The translations under genes and the position numbers were made by a program. The notes beneath the pieces are model-generated. The model had not been told where the DNA came from, did not search any database, and was given only the letters and a program-made list of their open reading frames with translations. A DNA stretch of 64,000 bases, taken from NCBI RefSeq assembly GCF_008831285.2, contig NC_045149.1:22698535-22762534 (forward strand), given 5' to 3'. Below are positions 12,183 through 25,088 of the stretch, in pieces. The first letter of the stretch is position 1; each line of letters opens with the position of its first letter. This DNA comes from Nymphaea colorata (taxonomy: Eukaryota; Streptophyta; Magnoliopsida; Nymphaeales; Nymphaeaceae).

Positions 12183-15104
12183 ATGGACAAATCAATTCAG
12201 CTTGATGCTTCTGCCGCTAATGCTACGGAAGAAAAATTCTTAGTGATGGAAAAAGCAAATGATGAACGACAGATCACTAGTGAAGACGAGAAGGTTAAGC
12301 AGCAGGTGGAACAAATGGCTGTGAAGGTTGATGAGGTAATTTGTTGTTACCGTCAACATGTTTCACTCCTTTTCGTTTTTGATACTGCTCTTAATTTGTC
12401 TTTACTAGAGCTGGATGAAAGATTGTGAATTTATCATGTTATGGATATCTCCAATTAAATTCCGAGTTCTTTATGATGTCTTGGGTTCTGGCTTTATTTT
12501 CAGGCTCAGATTCTCAAGACTTGGACCTTATTGTGATTGTGGGACATGTTAGTTGTGTAGCGAAAGGGTATTGTCTATGCCTTCAATCTTAAGGTGGCAT
12601 GTAGTGAGTGTAGTTCAACAATGCCACTGTTTCAAGTATCTTCTGGAAATAAAAACTTGACTCAGAGAGGCAGCAGGTTTAGATGTTAATGAGCCTATTA
12701 TATTCCTGTGTCATATCTTTGCAGGTGCTTTGACACCTTTGAAGGTACAAAAATGTGGTCATAGGTGGTTTATGATTTGATTTTTTGAGCTTTTTCACAC
12801 AAGCCTGGTTGATTATGTGACTTGAGTCTAGAGCTTGATAACTATTTTATCTGAAATCTATGTGCTGTGGTGAAGGGATATCATTTACGTACATGTGCAT
12901 ACAACTACCTGCTAGATCCCAGGAAGGAAAACTGGAAAATTAGCAATCAAATGATTTAGTAGAAATAGTTATCTGAAAACTGTGGTGATCCACTATATTC
13001 ATGACTGACTAAGCTACTTAAGCAAACAGGACCTGTGCATTTTCATACAATAGGTCATAGTTGCAAATACATGATAGTACTACCAATTTCATTGTCGTCC
13101 CTAAAGTTTTTTCGTTCAATAATGGTCCCACTTTTTTCATATGAAAGTGATCATGAGCTCATTTGCTTGGTCCTTCCCAGTAAGTGCTCACGTCTATGTG
13201 GGAACAGAACTTGGAAAATACGTTTCTAGAACAACTAGCAAATATGTTGACATTCCTAGGAAAGTGGTGAACCCATCTTGACATGGTTGCCAGACATGGC
13301 AAAATCATATTTTATACTTTTTGGTCTATTTTGGTACTCTTTTTTTAGCAATTTATATTTTATGAATATAAATAATGAATATATGTGTTTTTGGCTTAAA
13401 TTCTTGTTATATATCTACATATATATACATGTATGTCTCTATGTACGTATTATGCACACATATACATAGAGGGCCGTGTCCCCACACTCAATCTTTTTGA
13501 AAATTCTCCACGCCGATGTCCGAGCTGCACACATGCCCATGTTACATAAATGAAACTTGTACAGTAGACAATGAACCATGCATGATCAATTATTGTGCAA
13601 AACAAGAGTTGAAAAAATGAAACGTATAGAATCATTTCCTTATATTTTGTGGGTTGTACTCCCTGCGGGAGGACAGCCAAGTAGTTTGGTTCTGCTAATG
13701 AATTAACATTATTAATCCAATTTTTTCAGTTTAATTAGCATAATATATTTATCTGAAATCATAAAGATAGCTTATCTTATTATATCTACTCATAGATAAA
13801 CCATTACCAAAACACATTTGAGGATCAATTGTTGAGTATGATCAATGGTTACCTTAAACACGAGATCAATATTTTCAGATTTTATTAATGGATGTTTGGA
13901 AACATTGACACTTGTGAGGTGGAAAGAACCACATCTTATTTCGAAAGAACTATGTAACCGTATACTAGTTTAGAATTTCCTGATACTAAAGCCAATCAAA
14001 AGCTTCCTGTTGCTATAATTTTATTTTCTGCTCTTGTAATCTGTTTTCATTGTTACGTGATTCTTATAGTGCTTATACAAGTAGGCATCAATTCAGAATA
14101 AGTGGTTGTACCTACCTTGACCTATTAAATTGTCATATAATAAGCACATGAATAACTATAAGCAATGTGCTATCTTGTTGTAAAAAAAACAATGAACATG
14201 TTCCTTGCTGACCCCATTGATTAACAGGAAACTATAAAATGTCAATTGAATCATCTTACATACTTGATTAACATCATTTTTAGACAAAAAGGTTAAAGCC
14301 TGGAGGGTACACTTGTTTAACATCGTAGAGGTGCTACAGTAAGTTCGTAACTGCTGGTACATGTATTACTATCTGACTAGAAATTTATTGATTGTTATAT
14401 ATATATATGTATATAAAATTTTGAGTTAAAGAGCATGCAGTAGAAACTGGATAATTGCTTAGAAATCAGTGGGATAACTGGAATGTGCTGTTTAATAACT
14501 TCACTATATTATTATTGATATGCAGCTAGAACAGAGAATAAATAAAGTGGCTCAGTTCTATTCATCTATCAGCAAAAAGAAATCAAATAACACCAAAGGC
14601 AACTCTGTAAAGGACAGAGAGAGGGATAAAGTGACTGCAAACCTGAAAAGACAAGAAGCAGCTCAACGAGAGATTGCATCTGAGAAGCGAATGCAAGAAC
14701 TCATTCGACAGTTTGGTACAATATTGCGCCAGGTACCATTTTACTCTATTGCTCAAAGATGATTAGTAGTCATAAAAAATGGTTCTGTTCCACTAGATCT
14801 GCTGATGTTCCATTATGTAGCCTAAATGACCTCCTTTAATCTCTGTTGGCTTCTTTTCTGACACATGGGTGTGGGTATGGGTGCAGAAATAGGGGTGAAG
14901 TAATTTCAGAATGTTTGTGCGCACGGTCTCTATATATATATATATATATACATACACAGAGAGAGAGAGAGAGTTATCAAGAAACACTCATGAATTACAA
15001 AATTTCTTTTATTGCATTTAGTATTATTAATCAATAAAAAATTACAATAGTTATTACAATATATCAAATAAAAAAACCACAATTACATATATATATATAT
15101 ATAT

Positions 15105-15138
<34 letters not shown>

Positions 15139-18100
15139 ATCAAGAAACACTCATGAATTACAAAATTTCTTTTATTGCATTTAGTATTATTAATCAATAA
15201 AAAATTACAATAGTTATTACAATATATCAAATAAAAAAAACCACAATTACATTGTTCACATTTCACAATTGCAAACACTTTTCATGACAATAAAGTGAAA
15301 CAACAAATAAGTGTGCTAGGAAAGAATCTTTATACCACTACTCTTTAAATGACTAGGAGGAAAAAAAATTACATTTATGGATTAGTAAGGCATACCAAAA
15401 TGGCCTTAAAGAGTAAAATTATTTTCACTTTCTGGTAAACTTGGCTAATGTTGATTGGGTCTAAATTTGGACCAGAATAGGTATATGTACTTTGACAGTT
15501 TGAGCTTTGACTGAATATGGCACTTCTTTGGCCATGTTCGTAGACACATCTGTGGCCAATTGTGTTAGCACAGCTGCAGCAGCCAATCAAAATAACATGT
15601 GATTTAACTTCTTTTGTGGGCCTGAACTTTAATGCACTCAAGTGGTGGTTCACTAGATTTACTTATGTATAAGCTTCATTTGTATTTGGAGGTGTATTAA
15701 TACTTTAAGCAAAATATATTTCTTTTTTGTCTTGTCAGATTATGCAACACAAGTGGGCCTGGCCTTTCATGGAGCCCGTGGATGTTGAGGGCCTTGGCCT
15801 ACATGATTACTATAAGGTAACTTTGCTTTTTGTGGATAATCTGCTTCGTACTTCTATTCATTTTCATTGCATTTTGACTCCTAGAGGTGGTGCTTATCAG
15901 AATGCTGCTTTAAGATAATGATTTGGCTGATAAGCATATATCAATCCGTACTAGTACTCTAGTAGTAACACACTATGTATATGAAGAGTTGAGAGTAGTC
16001 ATATATCTAAGGCTTTTAAAAACCTTGAGAGGTTTATGTATTTGTATGCTATACTACCAATTCTCGTCTTTTTGTAGCCCTTTTTGGTAAGAGCTGATGT
16101 CAGTTAAAGGATGGGTTGAGATCTGTCTCATTAGACAATAAATTTTAGGTTGTAGTTGGTATTAAAGCTAGGCAGGTTCAGCACTTAGACATGGGGTCTA
16201 GCAAGTGAGTATGCATGTTCCTTAAGAGGAGTAGATTTTCACACCCCATGTGTGTAGAAGGACTTGTGAATAACCCTAAATTGAAGATTTTGAGAAATGT
16301 TGATGAGGCTAAACCTAGTTCCCAGTTTTATTTTGTAAGCATTTTCAAGTGCATACCAAAGCGAACCTTGACACAGATTGGATTCACCATATTGGGTTTG
16401 GGTCAATTTTGGGGGAAGCAGTTTTAGTTGGCAGCAAAGCCAAGTTCAATATCGAACTTGAGGTTCAACAGCAACAAAGTGTATTCGTTAAGAGGAGTGT
16501 GTATTCATCAAGAGGAATGTGTGAGTTAAGAGGAGTAATAAGTGATTGTTGTAACATTCCATGTATCTTGTGAATACTCTTATGCCAAAACGTTATTTTT
16601 GCATCTAACTGTGGACCATACAATTGATTTGTCTTAGTATTCTCGGACAAACCAAAATCGGGATGAGGTCAGCAGTGCAGTCAGTTTTGGACTAAGTTAT
16701 TACCATTGATATTAGAGCTAGGTTCCATACTCAAAAATGGGGTTCAACGTGTGGGGATACTGTTAATTGTAATATATTAATTTTCTTTTCTTGTATTTCT
16801 TTTTTCTTTTGTTGTAATTTATTCCTTTCTTTTTATGTTTTTCCGGTTCAGCTGAATGTTTCAGCTGAATCCCTAGCTGCTGGACTATTCAACGACTAGA
16901 GTTCTATCCATTGGAGACTCCAATAACTCCTTGTTTCTGTATATATTGCCTTTTAGTCTTCCTTTTTGTAAGTCTTTTGAGAGCTGATTTCCTGAGTTGA
17001 ATGACATTATTGATGATCTTGAAGATATAGATTTATATCTATTCTTGTTCTTCTTGTGTGCAAGATTATCTGTGTGACGTGGAAGATATGGCTTTGAATC
17101 TATATCTGGATTTCTTACAGATACATGTTCTCTAGAAAAATGCTGCATTCACGGAACATGGTATTCTATGCATCACATGATGAAGTCCACACCCCATGAG
17201 AACACTATAATAGAACATGATATTCCTTGCTAAGTGCCACATTCTGAAAAGTGAATTTGGAGTTCCACCATTTTGGCAGAACACCAAGGAACAGATGCCC
17301 CTATCTTAAAACCTTTTGCATAATTCAAACTAAGGATGGAGTACCGTCTATGGCATGCAGCAGGTGGCATCTTGGAATCCCGTTCTTGGCATTCCTGGGT
17401 TGGGAATCAAACATACTCTAAAGGGAGTGCATTGTTACATCTCATGTGCGCCGGAAGGACTTGAGAAAGTCCTATGTCAAAATCTTCAAAAGATATTCAG
17501 GAGCATATTCTGTACTAGCAATTGTCCTGTATATAGATTTATTAAGGTGCAAATTGGAGCTGGATACAAAGTTGGGCTTGGATCTGTCATACTGTGGGGT
17601 AGTTTTGGCCAGTTCATTAGAGTTGGTATCGGCAGGTTTCAATCCCTAGGATGTGCGAGTTGTGGCCCCACATTTAATGTTCAATCACATTGACAACTAA
17701 GTATACCTTTCTATATGGAATCCATGGAACCAAAAAAGATACGACTGCGAACCATGTTACTGTTGTCAAATAAATTTTATATTTTTTTTGTCGCAAATCA
17801 TATTGTTCACATCATAGAGTGCACATACCCTCAATACCGGGGTTGTACATAGCTGGCTTCTTGCCTACCAATGGGTCTTGGGTCAAAACGCTGTTCTAGC
17901 TGGATTATCTAAATCCCACTACCAAGCAGGTAGCAGGCTGAAAAGCTTGCATACATCCTGGCAAAGGTTTAACAATCAGGTGCAAATCATAACACAGATT
18001 ATGTTGAGGATATGGGTGGTTTAACTTAATAAAAGAACCAGCATGCTGAGTGCTGATAATACAGTACTACCCATGAAACCATATTTGCAAAAAATTCATG

Positions 18101-21100
18101 ACTTGAAAGTAATTAAAGCATGCTAAAGATATATCTAACACAATGCAACTTAAAATCATGGGAACAACAAATCATTCTGAGGATGTTCAAACTAGGAAGA
18201 AAATAAGTCAAGGTGTGAGCGGTGTACCTTGATGTCAAAACTCAAAAAGTTTTATAGTCAACCCTCAACCCAACGACAAGGAGGAAGTAGTGAGGAACAG
18301 GGTGGTGATGCTAGAGTATGGGGACCATGAGTCCTCACATGATCTCTCAAAGCATCAGAGAGAGTCCATTAATGTAGGGATACAAGTCCCAACATGACTG
18401 CTTAGGCCTTAGAGGATGTTTGTTTTGCTGTCTGTTGTCTGTCAAATGGCACATCCCATGTATGATAAAATATAGCAAATAATGAAGGGGCAGAACACTG
18501 TGAAATGGACACTTCATGCTTGATGCAAACATTGCACCTTTTGGGCCTGCATTTGTTCTTCCTGTATCTGTGATGCTAAAGCTGGGTGGCCTGTTCCTCG
18601 GAAGTCAAACATGCTCTTAAGAGAATCAGAAGCTCATATGCTTGGTATGATACATTTTGAGGTAGAGCCACTCCAGCCTATCTGGGTGCCTTCCTAAATA
18701 GTTCGAGCTTCCGAGGTGGATATCCTCTCAAAATATGTAGAATCAATGCCTCTTTCCTCTTCTGTTTCTGGGACGTGGTTATCATATATCATGACAAGGT
18801 GGGCAAAATCCTATTTATATTCTTTGCATCATAGAGACTGTCCTGACTAATTTACAGGCATTTTCTCAAATGTAATTCTGTCCAAATGGCCAAAGAACAC
18901 CAAATAACATGGATGGATACGTGATTGGGCCCAGTATCTGTGCAGACTTTTCTTATTGGCTTTTGTGGTAACCACCACTATTTTTTCCAGCCACTTGCTT
19001 TTTTACAGGACATTAAAGAGAACATTGATCTAGTGGATCTGCAAATAATTGTTTGTCCAATTGATATTGAAGTTGATCAAGTTTTTGGTTAAGTAATATA
19101 TGCTTTAGACTCAGTCTTTTGTAACTAGGTACATTTTTTGAAGTTTTTTTTCAGTAAGCACATTTTTATTTACCCAAATGGTGCTCCCTAGATGTACTCT
19201 TATCAAGGTTACTTACACTTGAAAACTGAATCACGAAAGTTGGAGCTCTCCTCCACTGACTTTCTTTACTTGATCTTTAAATGAAGTAGAGGCTGTCCGG
19301 TCAATGAAATGAGCCCTAAGGGAAAGTATGCGTTGTGGAAGACGGAAGGTCATCTTTAATTATCGCTGATATGGGAAACTAAGAGATAAGAAAAACTTTT
19401 GTACATGAAGGAACATTATTACACCTGCATATATTGTGCTTTTTTGTGTAAGCATTCCAATCTGTAACAAAACTCTCTGAGAATGCTGCTCTATTTCTTG
19501 TTTATATTCTTCTGTTTTACTCAAAAGAATTACTGATAGTTAATTTGGTATTTCATTAGGTAATTGAAAAACCAATGGATTTCAGTACAATTAAAAATCT
19601 CATGGAAGCAAAGGACAGTTCTGGCTATAAGAATGTCCGTGATATATATGCTGATGTGAGATTGGTTTTCAACAACGCGATGAAGTATAATGTAGAGACA
19701 GATGATGTGCATGTAATGGCAAAGACCTTACTAGGAAAATTTGAGGAGAAGTGGCTGCAGTTATTGCCCAAGGTTATTGAAGAGGTAAATTTGTACTTGG
19801 TATCACTCTAAATTTTCCCAATTGCCTTGAATTTGAAGTACGTCCCTGAAACTTTATGCAAACACTTTTCTTCCCTGTTGGCTTGCATGCACGGTATTTA
19901 CCTGAGGTTGTCATCCCTGCATTTTGTTTAAATCCAAACATGTGAGTATCTTGGTGACTGCATCTACCGTTGCTGGTCTTGTTCTGTTATTCACAAATTT
20001 CCAGGAAAGAAGAAGAAAGAAAGAGGAAGAAGAGGCCAAGATGAACTTGCAGGCTGCTGAGGAAGCAACTGTTGCAAAGTTGGCGGCAGATCTAAACAAT
20101 GAGGTGCGTATATTTTTGACAAACTTACTGGAATACTTCTGTAAATATTGAAGCATGAAGTTGTGGATATGCCAACGAACATGTATCCTGTGTCACACCT
20201 TTGATATCTTGCACAAAATTGCAAGTCAAAAGCCCAAAAGGTAAAATGGTAAATGGTCTGATATATTCCAAAAGTTGCTGTATTTTAATTGTTTGAGTTT
20301 GAACTTTTGATAAAATGCCATGGGCATAGCAAAATAGTAAAAGGCAGTGTATTTACCCGGGATTCCTGACATTGATGAAAATTTGCAAATGCAATAGATT
20401 TGGCATTGGATCTGATGGGCATGTATTTTTTCATGGTTTTCTGCCAAAAAAAAAAAAAAAAAAAACCTGTTCAAATGGAGTGCAAGAATGCATTAAGTGC
20501 CCAAATTACCATAGTTTGATTGAAGGAAGCAATTTCTTGCAGCTTCATGGTGGGATGTGATGGTCCAAGTTGTTCTAGGCGATATTTTACTAGAGTTGGC
20601 AAACATTAAGGTTAATTTGTAACTTAGTGTGTACCATATATCCTCCCAAAATATCTTTGCAAATCAATGAAAATGAAGAACTGTGTTAGATATCTATCTG
20701 ATGGAATCCTTTATAATTTCCGTACTTTTTTCTATTTTTTGAAGTTATGGATATCTTGACCTTCTCCCCAATTTATCATATGATTTTTTAAATGTCAAAA
20801 AGGAAATTTTGAAAATGAGAAATAAACTTTTATTCGTCCAACATACAGCCTGGTTGATTGGAAAAACTTGTGGTTTGATTTTGTGGATTGTCTGACTAAA
20901 CAATCTTGGTATGAGTGGTGAGATAAGTTTCATGTCTGAAAATATCAATTTTGATTTTCCATGGACCACCCAAAGGGTTTGTCATTTGCTAACCTATCAA
21001 TTGTGCATTGTCAGCTGGATGAGCTCAATTTGCATCTGGATGATCTTAGGGAAAGGGTGGTGCTTAACTGCAGGTTTGCTTCTCCAACATTTTCTCCAGC

Positions 21101-21807
21101 TATAATGAAATATGCCTGTATTATCGATGTAAACCCCATGTGGGTTTGATGTTGCTTGATGCAAAAGATTAATCATATGCTCATACTATTAAAATTTTCA
21201 TGGACATTCATCTCATTATGAACTTTGACTAGTCTACAGAGTGATGTCGACAGAAGAGAAGAGACAACTCGGTGCAAACTTCATCCGGTTATCTCCTGAA
21301 GATCTTACGAAGGCGCTAGAAATTATTGCTCAGAAAAATCCAAGCTTCCTGTCTACAGCTGAAGAAGTGGACCTGGATATAGATGCTCAGGTTAGGCTGC
21401 CATTTATTTACTTTTTGAATTACCCCACTTCTAACGAATTTTAAACTTTCCTAGTTTCATATTTCTGATCATCATCTTGAAGGATGATAGACATCCTTTC
21501 CATGATAAAAGCGGGATAAGCAGGATATTGAATTGTGGAGCACAATACAATATCTGTGCTTGTGAGCCACTTTTCCGAACTGGGATAGTACCCAAATCGT
21601 CAACCCAGGCTTCGTAACTTGTGTTTGTTTTGCTGCTTGTAGAGTCCATCCACATTGTGGCGGCTGAAATTTTTTGTGAAAGAAGCATTGGATGTTCAAG
21701 CAAGAGGCTCTGTGAACAAGGACAATGCGAACCCCAAGCGCAAAAGAGAGGTGAATGATGCCGTCAACAAGAATGCAAAAAAACGAAGCAAGAAGATAAC
21801 ATCATAA
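12183..21807 (+). CDS. GTE6: GTE6/GTE1-type bromodomain-NET transcription regulator, eight coding exons
   Basis: This is a nuclear BET-family protein that reads acetylated histone tails. The Arabidopsis relatives are GTE6 (leaf development) and GTE1/IMB1 (germination). Exons are 12183-12335, 14526-14732, 15739-15816, 19560-19784, 20005-20103, 21015-21073, 21240-21390 and 21643-21807. They join in phase to 378 aa, against about 370-386 in the family. Residues about 108-205 form the bromodomain: QHKWAWPF carries the WPF shelf (128-130), followed by GLGLHDYYK, VIEKPMDFSTIKN and MKYN, with the acetyl-lysine-binding Asn near 190. Residues 222-254 are a charged helix. Residues about 276-343 are the NET domain (RLSPEDLTKALEII, TLWRLKFFVKEAL). 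The tail is a basic, probable nuclear-localisation segment (PKRKRE, KKRSKK). MDFSTIKN and TLWRLKFFVK favour GTE6 over GTE1. The 3.7-kb intron 3 splits the bromodomain just before VIEKP. Confidence 0.95.
14931..15252. repeat. Tandem duplication of about 160 bp in GTE6 intron 2
   Basis: Two adjacent copies (about 14931-15087 and 15088-15252) each begin with a (TA)n tract. Each continues through an (AG)n tract, then GTTATCAAGAAACACTCATG, and ends CCACAATTACAT. The copies differ mainly in microsatellite length and one A-run. The (TA)n at both borders is the likely substrate for unequal exchange. It lies wholly within the intron and does not affect the reading frame. Confidence 0.9.
16148..17140 (+). 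mobile_element. Possible LTR-retrotransposon debris in GTE6 intron 3
   Basis: Two phrases, TGGTATTAAAGCTAGG (about 16156) and TGATATTAGAGCTAGG (about 16705), resemble the TGGTATCAGAGC primer-binding site of plant elements primed by initiator tRNA-Met. The second is followed by an LTR-like AT-rich stretch starting near 16759. No gag or pol sequence remains and no LTR pair is visible, so this is a weak call. The rest of the 3.7-kb intron shows nothing I can name. Confidence 0.25.
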
Positions 21808-24800
21808 CAGCTTTCTAATGTCTGAAATCAGATTGCAGTTGGTACAATTTAGATGACAGAGAGTACAGGAAAGAGCAGAAACCACTAAGCCAAAGTAGAA
21901 GCTGCAAGATAATATTATTCGGTACAAGCTGCGGACGTGATAAATACGAGGATAATGAGTTGCCGGCAAAAGCAGCCAATTTCGGTGAGAACCCCACCCA
22001 CGAAGCGCTCCTCTCTCCCCTTTCCCTCCCGCTGGCCCTTCCTGTTTCCCTCTCCCACTGCTCTCCCTTCACCTCCCTTCCCCCTTTTCCGCGGGGTCCG
22101 GTCTCCTCCAGTCTCCTTGTATTTCTTTTTACAGCTTCGTTATAGCTGTTGGGAGTTGTTACCTTTTGACAGTGAACAAAAAAAAGTTGGCAAAGGAAAA
22201 TTCATGTTTCTGCTTTCTCTTCTCCCATCTCGTCGTCCATTTGAATTTCTAGCTATTTTTTATTTTCATTTAACCTTGACTATGGAGCAATATTCTGAAA
22301 GAATCACGAGGCATGGGCAGTAGAAAAAAAAAACTGCAGGTGTTGGGGATTGGGGATTTGCATACATGTGAAAGGGGCAGTGTGAGCAATGTTGTAAAAG
22401 GCGAGAAAGCGAGGTGAGGTGTTGAGCCTCTTATGAGGCGAGGCGAGGCGAGGCGAGGCGAGACGTTAATTGAAGCGTAAGCTTCACGGACAAATTTATG
22501 AATTATATAATATTTATAAGAATAACAACAAAACTGAAAAAATGACTACAATTTAAGTATCTCAATAAATAATAATACATAATATATGGAAAAACAATGC
22601 CATAACATACATAGTACAAAGACTACTTGCGTAATTGGCTCATAGCACCTGTTCTAAATAGATAAATGTCATAAAATTATTATTGAAAATAAATAACCAA
22701 AATTAAGTAAAACAAAATTCAGATGATAATATCAACTAAGAGAATAAGTAAATAACATGTATTGCTGAACATTAATATAAGCAGATTGAAATACATATAT
22801 GTAGAAAAATTAAAAAAAGTAACAAGTACACAAATCCATATATATATATATATATATTCTTGATTTTTTTTCTAACTTAAAAAAAAACCTTCAATCCCGT
22901 AATTGGAACAAACAGTGTGTTTAATGACGGTGTTCGATGCAATGATTTAAACTTTGAACAAAGATCTAGTCTGCGGTGGATTTCGCCGACGGACACACAC
23001 TGTATATATAACGAGAATGCACTGCCACCACCGAAGGGGACGCGCCATCACCTTCGTCGTTGGCCACCCAGAATGCTTGGGAGAGGAGGCGACTGCGGTT
23101 ACGAGGCTCCTTGTGAACCCAAAAACACAAAAAAAAATCAATTGAGAACCTATGGAAAAGATCAACTTCTGCCGGCTATTAAAGAGGCATTGTTATGTTT
23201 CTTCGGCAGAAATCGGCTGGATTCCAGCCCGTTTTCTACTTCATCTCACTGCCATTTTCAAAATCACTGCCATTTTCAAAAGTTTGCACCGGACGAGAGA
23301 TTAGATCAAATCAGCAGAAATCGTTCGTGTTTCTCTCTATACTCTAACTTGACTAATCATGAACATGTTACAACCAGCTAGAGGCAGCAAAAACCCAATA
23401 TTTATTAAAAATCCACCACGATCCCAAGGGGAATCGGGCCCGCAATGCCTGTTTTCAGGCGTAAACTGCAGAAAATGGGTTTGAAGACTCTGAACAGTGC
23501 TTGTTCAGAACAGTTTTCCGACGTCTTCGGGCTGCCGATGTGTGCAGATTTCTATGGCGCTAATCAAGCTGATACGGCCACCAAATCGATTAGACACCAA
23601 GCTGAAGTGAACGACCTAGTTAAAAATAAACTGTCCTTGAGGCATACGCCTCAAGCACTGAACGTGCCACAGCTTGAGGCGTACGCCTCTACCATATGAG
23701 GCGCCGTGCGCCTCAAACACCTGCCTCAAGGCGAACGCCTTGAGTCGCCTTTATTTTGTAACATTGGCAGTGAGTGTTGAAGAGAAGCGGGAAGGAAAGG
23801 CCAGCTGAAAGGGAGAGAGAGGGGAAAGGGGAGAGAGAGAGGCCCAATGACACTAGTAAGTTATATGCATTTTTTAAGCATGATTTAACAAGCGCTCTAT
23901 AATCAATATAGTTGGCTAAGGGTTGGACATATGAAGGTATAGTCAAGAACTTACTACTAATGGCGCGTTTCGGTTGGTATAATCAGGCGGGAGTTACCTA
24001 GCTAATCTTTCAGAACAGCCAAAAGAAAAAAAATGGTACACGTCGCTTTCGAATTTGTGTTACCGCAGACAGAACAAACAAACCTACTTACTTTCAAGCC
24101 AAGCCCGAATTTGCTGGTGAAACAAATTAAATCCGCGATGACCCATGAGGCCGCCAGGTTTAGGTCTGAAATGACAAGCCTGAACTTAACCCTTGTTGTA
24201 AGCCATGGGAATAAAGATGAGCGCGGAAAGGGGTTGTGCATATGTGTAGCAAGTATATAAATTCAACTTTGGACATCTTTCCTGCAGATGTAAATCTAAT
24301 AGAAACCAACTTCCGCTTTGAACGTCCTTCCTGTAGGTGTAAACTCAACAAAAACCTGTCTAGACGGCCCTGCATCTAGCATCACCGGAAAGCCATTTTT
24401 ATGTAAACATAATGGGAAAAATACATTTTATAGTACATTTCTCTATGTATGAATTTCCAACATGACCACAGAAAACCATGCAACAGCCAAAGAGCTTTGA
24501 GTTCCTCATCAACCATCTTTCCTGCACATGCAAAATCCAGTAGAAAACTTTAGCCTTTAGGGTACATTGTATACACGTCTAGTAGAAGACAGTACAAACC
24601 ATTTTATGAAAAAAGGCAGAGGGCACAAGCCCGCATGTAAGACACAGTTGGCAGTTCAGACAGACAAAAAAAGGACCTTTATGGTCATCATTGACAATAA
24701 TATTACATAAATCTTCTATTCTGAACAAAGACCTGATGTTTAAGATCAGGTTAAGTCACATAACTCAGGGCTTAATTCCCCATTCTTTTCCACATGCATT

Positions 24801-25088
24801 TGACGAGATGACATATGTTCCTTGTTAAGTGCATCTTACTGAATTCATTCTCATAGTAGCGTGGGAGTAAATGTTTAAGCCAATGAGGAAGTTTGGACTT
24901 GCTGGCAGCAGGTAGTCAGTCAGGTGAAGCAAACCTGGAATTACAGTGCGTTAAGGGCCTAAACTCCATTGTTACAAGGTGAGTCCACATACTGGAGCCA
25001 AGAGTAAAGGCAGCCAGCAACGTGTAAGTTTTAGCTATCTGATTCTTCAAGAAGACTAAAACATATAATACAAGGAGATGGAGTAAAC
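21808..25088. other. Intergenic region between GTE6 and MED31 (convergent genes)
   Basis: This stretch separates the 3' ends of two converging genes. It contains one delimited non-autonomous DNA transposon (22387-23766, listed separately). A pyrimidine-rich block at about 22000-22130 looks like an untranslated leader but has no supported ORF after it. From 23.8 to 25.0 kb I see nothing coding. The 3' UTRs of both genes should lie here. Confidence 0.6.
22387..23766. mobile_element. Non-autonomous hAT-like element with GAGGCG subterminal array
   Basis: The left end reads CAATGTTGTAAAAGGCG. The complement of the right end reads CAATGTTACAAAATAAAGGCG, giving imperfect terminal inverted repeats. 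Both subterminal regions are dense in GAGGCG/CGCCTC: the left has (GAGGC)n-type runs at 22435-22463, and the right has GAGGCGTACGCCTC-type palindromes at 23638-23750. The flanks read GCAGTGTGAG (left) and GCAGTGAG (right). These match as an 8-bp target duplication only if a TG was gained on the left. The interior is AT-rich and then holds a 154-codon ORF (22917-23381) without recognisable domains. No transposase is present. The hAT assignment is inferred from this and the two better-delimited relatives at 43963 and 54028. Confidence 0.65.

Noticed and set aside
22917-23381. 154-codon ORF inside the GAGGCG element
   Set aside because: No recognisable domain, no splice partners, and it lies within a non-autonomous transposon. 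I kept it only as part of that element.
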